From the NCBI GenBank assembly GCA_019753235.1, contig JAIELF010000007.1:1-64000 (forward strand): a stretch of DNA of 64,000 nt, given 5' to 3'. Origin of the DNA: a bacterium. GTDB lineage: Bacteria; Planctomycetota; Planctomycetia; Kolteriales; Kolteriaceae. Shown one piece after another: positions 57,604 to 64,000 of the stretch (its first letter is position 1; each line of letters begins with the position of its first letter). The notes beneath the pieces are model-generated. The model saw only the letters and a program-made list of their open reading frames with translations. It had not been told where the DNA came from and ran no database searches. Position numbers and translations under genes: made by a program.

Positions 57604-57793
57604 CGGAAGAATCCTCTGTGATGACAGGCGCGAAAGTTAATCTATGGATGTTTACGGGTTGAGGTTTGCCACGCGAAATCAGCCGGCAACGCGATCCGCG
57701 AAATCTATTCTCTGCGTCATCATCTCAGGAAGGAGCCGAAGACCGGAAGAAGAATCGCTCGTCGAGCATCAACCCACCGGGGCGAAACGTTGT

Positions 57794-58276
57794 TCAAATC
57801 ATGACATCGAGAATCGAACTTACCTCGGGCTTTACTTCTCTGTTGATTGATTCCTTCGCGTTGCCGATTTTTTCTGTCGGGTCGTTAGGTGATGCTGGCT
57901 TTGTTGAGTTGGTTTCGATGTCGGCGATGCGGCGCTGGATTTCAGGTGGGCCCGGTGGTCGACGCAAGTCTTCGGGCTTGAAGAACTGGCTGATTCGTTG
58001 AAGCGTTCGGTCCATGGACAGGGCGAGTTCTCGAAGGCGCTTCGCGCGGTCGGACTGCTCGACTAAGGGGTCGAAAGCGGCAGAAGAAACGTCGTTGGCG
58101 TCCGAAGGAGTCGCGGCGGATGGACGTTCTTCGGATGGCGAACGAGATGTCTTCTGTTGATCGAAAGAAGATGTTTGCTCGCGAGGGGGGCGGCTCGGCT
58201 TTGGTTTGGCCGAGTTCACTATCGCAAGCGAGTTCGTCGCACTGGTCGCATCGGTGCTTGCATCGGAGCGAATCAT
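57794..58276 (-). CDS. Hypothetical protein, disordered N-terminus
   Basis: A 160-residue Ser/Pro/Asp-rich protein with no recognisable family. Residues 1-75 are low complexity; 'SDRAKRLRELALSMDRTLQR' (about 88-107) is a short helix, followed by FFKPEDLRRPPGPPEIQRR. Start ATG 58276 follows AGGAGAG at six bases. Cytoplasmic, no signal. The 172-base gap before it and 190-base gap after it show nothing else. Confidence 0.5.
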   Translation of the reverse strand: MIRSDASTDATSATNSLAIVNSAKPKPSRPPREQTSSFDQQKTSRSPSEERPSAATPSDANDVSSAAFDPLVEQSDRAKRLRELALSMDRTLQRISQFFKPEDLRRPPGPPEIQRRIADIETNSTKPASPNDPTEKIGNAKESINREVKPEVSSILDVMI

Positions 58277-58448
58277 CGCGCTCTCTCCTGCGCAGGCGTT
58301 GCCGAGGAGGTGCACGATCCGTCACGGAAAGGTAGGCCACGGAATCGACCTGTGCAAACGGCCTATCCGACATTCTCGTCAAAATCGGACCTCGTCGAAG
58401 CGATCTACGATCAGATGGAGAGGAGGAGAAATGTCTTCGATGTTTCTG

Positions 58449-59105
58449 TCAAAAGATTGGCACATCGTTCGAAAGTGTGGATGGCGTCAGGGCTGGCGCA
58501 TGTTTGCCTTGCCAGTTGTTTTGGTAGTACTGATCGATCGCGCGGACGTAGGGACTCGGGGCGCGCCATGCGATCATCGTCCCTAAAAATCCGGCCGTGA
58601 TGACCAGTGCGACGGCATACCAGGTGATCGGTGTTGAAGGGACCGGCCTTTGTGTCCACTGTTGCCAAGCCCAAACTTGCAGGCTTCCGCCGAGAAAAAA
58701 GAGGAGCATCCCCCCCAGCGTAAAGAGTCGATCGGTGACGCTGTCGGGGATTTCGGGATCGTTAAAGACCGCCATTGCTAAGATCGATCCCAAAAAGCCC
58801 ATCGTCAGCGGAACGCCGAGAATCACCGCATGGACTGAACGAGTCATTCCATAGAGCAAGGCTGCCGACCCTTCGCCGATGGCGACGACGATGATAACAG
58901 GCGCCGTCACGACCGCCGCCAGGGCGATCAAGTGATAGAAGCGGATTTCCCCAGGAAGAACGGTTCCGCCGTTGCGAATCTGTTGACCGAGCTGCAAGAG
59001 AAACAGCAGCCCGAAGCCCGCCACCAGAATAGGGACCAGCACCGCCATGCGAATGGCGATCCCCAACAGTGTTCGAATCGACATGTTCGATAGAAGTTGG
59101 CTCAT
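58449..59105 (-). CDS. Multi-spanning membrane protein, unknown
   Basis: A 218-residue protein with about five membrane segments: MAVLVPILVAGFGLLFLL, LIALAAVVTAPVIIVVAIG, HAVILGVPLTMGFLGSILAM, LFTLGGMLLFFLGGSLQVWA and ITWYAVALVITAGFLGTMI. The C-terminal 35 residues are soluble (RAIDQYYQNNWQGKHAPALT). I do not recognise a family. Its start faces the small acidic gene on the opposite strand, whose reading frame begins about 100 bases away. Confidence 0.7.
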   Translation of the reverse strand: MSQLLSNMSIRTLLGIAIRMAVLVPILVAGFGLLFLLQLGQQIRNGGTVLPGEIRFYHLIALAAVVTAPVIIVVAIGEGSAALLYGMTRSVHAVILGVPLTMGFLGSILAMAVFNDPEIPDSVTDRLFTLGGMLLFFLGGSLQVWAWQQWTQRPVPSTPITWYAVALVITAGFLGTMIAWRAPSPYVRAIDQYYQNNWQGKHAPALTPSTLSNDVPIF

Positions 59106-59203
59106 CCTGGTATTGTACCGGGCTACGTTCCCCGACCATTCGGCTATATTGCAGGGGTCGAGGGTTTGGGAATGTCGTGTTTATCTTCGCGGGAGCGATC
59201 AGC

Positions 59204-59524
59204 GTGGAAGATGATTACATCTGTTTGACGGCGGTGTCGGAATCGGGCGAGGCGGAGGCTCCCTTTGCCGCTCGGCTAAGCGAGTTTTGGACGAAAATGC
59301 TTCGCGAATTCCCCGACGAATTCGAAAAGGTCTATGCAGAGACGATCGAATTCGAATCGAAAGGGAACAAGCAATCGCGTCAGTATCTTTGTGAGGAAGA
59401 GGTGGTTTCTCTCGTCACCGAGCAAATGAAGCTTTTCGGCATCGATCATGAAGAGGTTGATCTGGACGATCGCTGGTCGAAGTACGAAGCCTCGCCCACC
59501 GAGTGGTGGCAAATTGAACACTGA
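59204..59524 (+). CDS. Small acidic hypothetical protein
   Basis: A 106-residue, strongly acidic protein (EDDYICLTAVSESGEAEAPF ... DHEEVDLDDRWSKYEASPTE in parts). The helical middle (FWTKMLREFPDEFEKVYAET) suggests a small alpha-helical fold. Start GTG 59204 has GGGAG at eight bases; the frame upstream (to 59069) overlaps the divergent gene and looks non-coding. No family recognised. Confidence 0.55.
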   Translation: MEDDYICLTAVSESGEAEAPFAARLSEFWTKMLREFPDEFEKVYAETIEFESKGNKQSRQYLCEEEVVSLVTEQMKLFGIDHEEVDLDDRWSKYEASPTEWWQIEH

Positions 59525-59553
59525 GCGATCATCCCATGCAGAAATCGCTGGAA

Positions 59554-61002
59554 TCAGTGGGGCGGGAAAGAGAGTGGGAGCATCACGATGAATTCGCTTC
59601 CTCCGCCGTCCCTGTTTCTGGCGGCAATGGTCCCGTGTTGAATCTCGACGACGGCTTTGGCGATCGCTAGTCCGAGCCCCGTACCACTCTTTCCTCCCTC
59701 GGGTTTTTGTGCCTGGTAGAAGCGTTCAAACAGACCGGTGATGTGTTCGCTGGGGATGCCAGGCCCGCGGTCGGCAACCGTAATGGTGGCGTTGGTCGGG
59801 CTGACTTGAATGCGAACATCGACCGATTGTTGCGCAGGTGAAAATCGGATCGCGTTACGCACGATGTTGGAAAGCATGGTGCGAAGCAACTCCGCATCCC
59901 CCTCGACCGTCGGGTCGTCCATATCGTCGATGCCGTCCGAGTCCGGATCGGGAAGGGCTGGTACCAGCCGAACTTTTCGTTCGATCGCGAGCGGCTTGCA
60001 TCGTTCGACCGCTTCAACCACGAAATCACAAACAGAAACGTGCTTGGTTCCGGGGATCGGAAATCCCGCGTGCGCCCTTTCGAGCGTCAGCAAACTCGTG
60101 ACCAGTTCGGCAAGCTGTCGCATCTCGTCTTGAACCCGGCCGATGAAGTCCTGATACATTCCGACGGGTCGTTCCTGCTGAATGAGAACCTGTGCTTGGC
60201 CCAGCAGGACTGAGAGGGGCGTTCGGAATTCATGCGAAACGTCGGCAATGAATCTCTGTTGAGCATTGAACGCTTTCTCCAGTCGATCAAGCATGCCGTT
60301 GATCACTTTAACCAGATCGGCAACTTCATCTTCGCTGTTGGGTGTGGCGATTCGCCGATCGAGCTTGTCCGCACCTAGATCTTTCGCTTGTCGAGCGATC
60401 TGGCTGATCGATCGTAGTGATCGCCAAGCCACCAGAAACGCGGATAGCCCCGCGACGATCAACCCCACCAAACACGCCACCAGAACGGTTCGCCGAAGTT
60501 CTGAAATGTTGCGTTCTATCTGTTCGAAACTCGAGGCGACTTGCAAGAAGTACGGGGCCGTGTTCTCGCCATGAAAGTACAGCGTGAGGAGCCGAAGTCG
60601 CAAACTCTTGTTCGTGGGAACCTCGGCGGATGTTGTTTCCAAGATCGGCGTATCGCTCGGCTTCGACGATTGAGCGAGAGGCGAAAACGGAAGTTCGTTC
60701 TTCCCGAGATTGTTCGACTTCTCAAGGATTCGGCCATCGGAGGCTCGAATCAAGAAGTAGTAGTTCGGGAAACGATAGGGACTGACTTGTGGGACCGGCG
60801 TCACGGTCGCGTCGGCGGCAATGGCGATCGATTCGGAGATGATCCGCGCCGACTCGCGAAGGCGGTCCTCGAACTCTTCTCGCAAGTACCGCTCATACGC
60901 GGTGAAGATGTAGAACGAAAGGATCACCAGCACCAGCGTGAACGCGAGCAGGGAGTAAGCCACGATACGAAAGCGGAGCGAGCCCAAAAACTTAGGCAAC
61001 AT
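59554..61002 (-). CDS. HAMP-domain sensor histidine kinase with Asp-rich insertion
   Basis: A 482-residue membrane histidine kinase. TM1 is at 12-34 and TM2 at 172-193 around a periplasmic sensor of about 135 residues; HAMP follows to about 246. The phosphoacceptor is His257 in FIADVSHEFRTPLSVLL. The ATPase half has an N-box (SNIVRNAIRFSP), DRGPGIP and GTGLGLAIAKA. Between the two halves (352-363) is DPDSDGIDDMDD, a thrombospondin-type-3/EF-hand-like Ca loop absent from ordinary kinases. No response regulator is adjacent, so the partner is elsewhere. SD AAGGA supports the start. Confidence 0.92.
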   Translation of the reverse strand: MLPKFLGSLRFRIVAYSLLAFTLVLVILSFYIFTAYERYLREEFEDRLRESARIISESIAIAADATVTPVPQVSPYRFPNYYFLIRASDGRILEKSNNLGKNELPFSPLAQSSKPSDTPILETTSAEVPTNKSLRLRLLTLYFHGENTAPYFLQVASSFEQIERNISELRRTVLVACLVGLIVAGLSAFLVAWRSLRSISQIARQAKDLGADKLDRRIATPNSEDEVADLVKVINGMLDRLEKAFNAQQRFIADVSHEFRTPLSVLLGQAQVLIQQERPVGMYQDFIGRVQDEMRQLAELVTSLLTLERAHAGFPIPGTKHVSVCDFVVEAVERCKPLAIERKVRLVPALPDPDSDGIDDMDDPTVEGDAELLRTMLSNIVRNAIRFSPAQQSVDVRIQVSPTNATITVADRGPGIPSEHITGLFERFYQAQKPEGGKSGTGLGLAIAKAVVEIQHGTIAARNRDGGGSEFIVMLPLSFPPH

Positions 61003-61074
61003 CGGTTCGGTCCTTTTTCGCCGTGATGGAAAGCGTGCGGTTCCCTTGGCGTCCTTACGAACGAAAGGAAACGT

Positions 61075-61094
61075 CTCGTTCGTCGAGGAACGAG
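61075..61094 (-). terminator. Hairpin downstream of dtd
   Basis: CTCGTTC and GAACGAG form a perfect 7-bp stem with a GTCGAG loop. In the minus direction, TTTCC-type bases follow. It lies between dtd and the kinase start; the flanking TATTTATAA on the plus strand (TTATAAATA on minus) may be part of the kinase promoter. Confidence 0.4.
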
Positions 61095-61177
61095 GCTATT
61101 TATAACCCATTTTACCGGGATACGTTCTCGAAAGAGACAAGCGAGCGAGGAACCACGACGGCGGGTGGCCGAGACAA

Positions 61178-61633
61178 TCAGGCAATTACCTTGGCCGGGC
61201 TATCGATGATGAATGTCACCGGGCCGTCATTGATGAGTTCGACCGCCATGTCGGCAGCGAAGATTCCGCTTTGAGTGAAGACGCCGGTCAGACGGGTTCG
61301 TTCGACAAAGTCATTGTAAAGTCCTTGAGCCAATTCGGGCGGTGCGGCTCCGACGAAACTAGGTCGGCGACCTTTTCGGCAATCGCCGTAGAGCGTGAAT
61401 TGGCTGACGATCAGAATGCCGCCATTCACATCCCGGACAGAACGATTCATCTTGCCCGCCTCGTCGGCGAAAATCCGCAGGTCAAGAATCTTGTCGACGA
61501 GGTACGCGACGTCGCTGATGGAATCGCCCGCTTGCATGCCGACCAGAACCAGCAACCCCTGATCGATGTTGCCGACCACCTGATCCGCGACGCGAACCGA
61601 CGCGCGAAGAACTCGTTGGATGACCACTCGCAT
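61178..61633 (-). CDS. dtd: D-aminoacyl-tRNA deacylase
   Basis: Dtd hydrolyses D-amino acids (and glycine mis-charged) from tRNA. The 151-residue protein has MRVVIQRVLRASVRVADQVV, 'GGILIVSQFTLYGDCRKGRR' with the catalytic SQFTL, PSFVGAAPPE and the cross-subunit Gly-Pro in LINDGPVTFIIDS. Length and motifs are standard. The ATG at 61633 follows GGAGGG; ten residues upstream to 61663 are rejected. It sits in a minus-strand run with the DUF697-like gene upstream. Confidence 0.95.
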   Translation of the reverse strand: MRVVIQRVLRASVRVADQVVGNIDQGLLVLVGMQAGDSISDVAYLVDKILDLRIFADEAGKMNRSVRDVNGGILIVSQFTLYGDCRKGRRPSFVGAAPPELAQGLYNDFVERTRLTGVFTQSGIFAADMAVELINDGPVTFIIDSPAKVIA

Positions 61634-61733
61634 CGTTGGAGAACCCTCCCTGCTCCGAAACATCCGATTGACATGGTGTGTTCGGAGCGAGAAGTTTTAT
61701 GAGGCGTCTTCATGGCTGAGCAGGCTGGCATTT

Positions 61734-63050
61734 TTAGGGAACGCCGCTCCCTCGAAAGAGTTGGCCGACGGCATCTCGAAGAGCTTTCGCCCGCGAGAGG
61801 GCGTTGTCAGCAACGTCGCCGACGACGCGGCCGGCAACATGGGCCGCCGCCTCGGCAGCATCGAGCGCTTGCTCGCCCGCTTCGCCGAGCTTGCTGGCCA
61901 AACCATTCGCAAGCGCTCCCACGCCGCTTCCCACGCGGCGAAGAATCTCACTGGCCAGGCCGAACCCTACACTCTGCGTTGCAGAAAGAGCAGAGAGAAT
62001 CGCGTTTTGCCGGGTGGTGGCGTCCCATCGCCGAAAGCTTCGGCATCGCTCTTTGGCCAGATGACCGATTCGGATCAGCACCAGTGCATTGGTGATGCCG
62101 TCGACAGCAGGCCCTGCAAGGAGCCCACCTGCTTTCCCCAGCGTCCCGGCAAGGATGTTCCCCAGAGAGTTACTGACGTTTTGCATCGTACCCGCAACCG
62201 CGACGGCGGCGGCGACATCGCGACAAATGGCCATCACACCCCAGAAGCCAGGCCGGCCGTAATAAAGAAGACCCAGTTCGCTTACCAATCGAACGCTCCG
62301 CCAAAGCATGACAAACGCGTCGAGCACACCGTTAGGCGATGCCGCCGTCGCTAACCCCACCGAGAGAGCCTCTTGGTAAATCAGCCGATCGGCTCGATCG
62401 TCAACGTCCGCGAGGGCTCGGCCCATCGATCGATCCGACCAATCGCGCAGACGTTTCAGGATCGGTTCGATGTTTTGAGAAGTAGCGTTCCTGGCGTCGG
62501 CCGCCAGCACATGCAACTCTTGTCGTGCAGAGGCAATCGTGATCATCTGCGTGGCGAAGGCATAGTTCGTCTGACAATTGGCCAGGTATTGATCAAGGTA
62601 GCGGATCTCCGCCAAAAACTGTGATCGGTCGAGTCGGCCATCCGCAGGCAAAGGGGGAGGCTCGACGACGCGGGGCATCCGAATAAATCGCCAAGCCGGT
62701 GCGATCACCAGGGCCAATGCGACTCCGAGCCCGAGAAGAGCGGCAACGCCAATCCAAGGATGAATGCCGGCCAAGGTCTGATAAAGACGAATCGTTTCGA
62801 GCAGAACGAATCCGAAAACCAAAACGGCAGTGATGGTGACAGCTCGCCGAGCCCAGCGGAAGACCGGGTCCAGCGAACTCCACAGCCGAAACGTTTCGTC
62901 TTCCTTGCGGATGGCTTGGCCAGCAGAGGGGATCGACGCCATGGTGGCGATTTCCTTTTGCATGAGGAGTCTGCCCGCCTGCAAAGCGGACGCACTCATT
63001 CGGGTCTCTTCGCGCGGGCCTGCTCGCGGTCGGTCGAGTTCGGTCGGCAC
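61734..63050 (-). CDS. DUF697-like membrane protein
   Basis: A 438-residue protein. Residues 70-92 and 98-122 are membrane segments (AVTITAVLVFGFVLLETIRL and IGVAALLGLGVALALVIAPA). The C-terminal half contains the YcjF/DUF697-like pattern 'LWRSVRLVSELGLLYYGRPG', 'VAAAVAVAGTMQNVSNSLGN' and 'GPAVDGITNALVLIRIGHLA'. The final 90 residues are an Ala/Gly-rich helix. Start GTG 63050 follows AGGTGA. Function of DUF697 is unknown; some members are linked to GTPases, but no partner GTPase gene is visible here. Confidence 0.75.
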   Translation of the reverse strand: MPTELDRPRAGPREETRMSASALQAGRLLMQKEIATMASIPSAGQAIRKEDETFRLWSSLDPVFRWARRAVTITAVLVFGFVLLETIRLYQTLAGIHPWIGVAALLGLGVALALVIAPAWRFIRMPRVVEPPPLPADGRLDRSQFLAEIRYLDQYLANCQTNYAFATQMITIASARQELHVLAADARNATSQNIEPILKRLRDWSDRSMGRALADVDDRADRLIYQEALSVGLATAASPNGVLDAFVMLWRSVRLVSELGLLYYGRPGFWGVMAICRDVAAAVAVAGTMQNVSNSLGNILAGTLGKAGGLLAGPAVDGITNALVLIRIGHLAKERCRSFRRWDATTRQNAILSALSATQSVGFGLASEILRRVGSGVGALANGLASKLGEAGEQALDAAEAAAHVAGRVVGDVADNALSRAKALRDAVGQLFRGSGVP

Positions 63051-63181
63051 TCTCTTTTCACCTGAAGCCGAACTCTAAGGCGAGTCGCTTTTAGGTCGGT
63101 GCCGGGCAGGCAGAGGCCTCTTTTCTGCTCTGATGAAGCATTATTCGCAAGCCGAGCCTTTCCCTTGGAGGGTATTCCCGG

Positions 63182-64000
63182 CTATTTGGTCGGTTTCTGG
63201 TCGCTGAGCCTCTCAAAATACTCACGGGCATGATCGCGGTAGTCTGGCGGGATAGGTTGATGCGTGATCGCTTCGTCAGCCTCGAGACGGGCCGCCGACA
63301 CCGCTTTGCGAATTTCTTCCTGGGACTGGCCGGCGAAAATCGGGCCGTCCCCTTTCCCCGTAATGAACGACTTCCCTTTTGTTCCGCCCGAGGCGACTTT
63401 CGTTTGCCGAGAGCCGGTCTTATCCTCTTGTTCGGGTCGCGGGCCGGCCCCTTGTCCTCGGCCATTTTCTCCCTGACCCTTTTCCCCCTGGCCGGCCTGC
63501 GACTTCCGACAGACCCCCCCTCGGCACTCGCTCACTTCATCGATCATCTCCGCGAGTGTTTTTCGTTCGGCATCGGTTCTCGCGAGATCGCGCAGCGTTC
63601 GCTCGGCATCGTCCAGACTTTTCTTCAAGTCATCGGACGAGTTCGAACTGGGTGGCGCTAAAGAAGGGGCTTCCCCCGCCGATGAATCTTTCGATGGACG
63701 CAGGTTCTGTGATGATTCTCCCAAAGACTTCGCCAACTGATCCAACTGCTTCAAGTCGGAAGCCTGCTGGGCGAGTTGTTCCATCGCTTTCTTCGCTTCT
63801 TCGGCCGAGAGCCCCTTTTGCAATTCTTTGGCCCGGTCGGCCAAACTAGCCGCCTTCTTGAGTTCGTCCTCAAGCCGTTTCAATTGCTCGGCCAGTTTCT
63901 GCTTCTGCTCGGGATCGATTTTGCCCTCGGCCAACTCCTTCTTGAGCGAGGCGACGGCCTCGGCGGCCTTCTTGAAATCACCCTCTCGAAGCGATTGTTG
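63182..64000 (-). CDS. Coiled-coil protein, partial (N-terminus outside window)
   Basis: The frame is open to the right edge (QQSLREGDFKKAAEAVASLK at 64000 onward) and ends at 63182, so only the C-terminal 272 residues are present. Residues up to about 100 are Lys/Glu/Ala/Leu heptads (EQLKRLEDELKKAASLADRA, EEAKKAMEQLAQQASDLKQL). The middle is Ser/Pro-rich, then Gly/Gln/Lys-rich (QGEKGQGENGRGQGAG), and the end is 'GKGDGPIFAGQSQEEIRKAV' to PTK. Likely a scaffold with a disordered linker; no family assigned. The apparent start at 63934 (TTG) is internal. Confidence 0.75.
   Translation of the reverse strand, partial: QQSLREGDFKKAAEAVASLKKELAEGKIDPEQKQKLAEQLKRLEDELKKAASLADRAKELQKGLSAEEAKKAMEQLAQQASDLKQLDQLAKSLGESSQNLRPSKDSSAGEAPSLAPPSSNSSDDLKKSLDDAERTLRDLARTDAERKTLAEMIDEVSECRGGVCRKSQAGQGEKGQGENGRGQGAGPRPEQEDKTGSRQTKVASGGTKGKSFITGKGDGPIFAGQSQEEIRKAVSAARLEADEAITHQPIPPDYRDHAREYFERLSDQKPTK

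Overview
The window reads as chromosomal DNA from a Planctomycetota bacterium (moderately high GC, Gram-negative type). Pointers are lipid A synthesis (lpxB), a DUF1080 secreted protein, a secreted protein with a CX4CH site of the planctomycete cytochrome type, a very large alpha-2-macroglobulin, DUF362, DUF2203, a vitamin B12-dependent ribonucleotide reductase and many TPR or secreted proteins of unknown function. I cannot name the genus from sequence alone. I saw no rRNA, tRNA, CRISPR array, insertion sequence, prophage or integrase. This looks like a stable core/accessory chromosome segment carrying about 47 genes, with frequent strand switches and strong AGGAGG-type ribosome binding sites.

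Layout. 0-3 kb: a YhaO/YhaN-type (SbcD/SbcC-like) nuclease-ATPase pair on the minus strand; the ATPase runs off the left edge. 3-10 kb: a CBS-pair protein, trpF, a sugar-phosphate isomerase-like TIM barrel, a TPR membrane protein, lpxB, a CHAD protein and a small hypothetical. 10-18.6 kb: DUF2203, an HDOD-GGDEF diguanylate cyclase, nrdR followed by a large ATP-cone protein that looks like a class III ribonucleotide reductase without its glycyl-radical end, a terpene-cyclase-repeat/DUF362 gene pair and a polysaccharide-export lipoprotein. 18.7-28.4 kb: glmM (archaeal type), serS, a TPR protein, mfd, a parvulin-type foldase and a cupin. 28.4-33.1 kb: secreted hypotheticals and a DUF1080 protein. 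33.1-38.1 kb: dcd and nrdJ behind a promoter that carries a tandem NrdR-box candidate. 38.1-44.3 kb: a PilZ-like protein, a secreted 714-residue protein, a CX4CH protein, an M20 dipeptidase and bcp. 44.3-50.1 kb: a 1924-residue alpha-2-macroglobulin. 50.4-56.7 kb: a LarA-like protein, an AI-2E-family transporter, an SDR oxidoreductase, an SGNH hydrolase and an alpha/beta-hydrolase-like protein coupled to a class IV aminotransferase. 57-64 kb: hypotheticals, a sensor histidine kinase with an odd Asp-rich loop, dtd, a DUF697-like membrane protein and a truncated coiled-coil gene.

The most coherent theme is dNTP supply. NrdR (13.0 kb) is encoded beside a degenerate NrdD-like ATP-cone protein, while the working reductase appears to be the class II NrdJ at 34.2 kb behind dcd. 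The dcd promoter has a consensus -35 (TTGACA) and its -35/-10 spacer is almost exactly one NrdR-box-like palindrome, with a weaker second box 31 bp downstream. Together these suggest a NrdR-controlled dcd-nrdJ unit and a possible nucleotide-sensing pseudo-reductase, which is the best candidate here for something undescribed.
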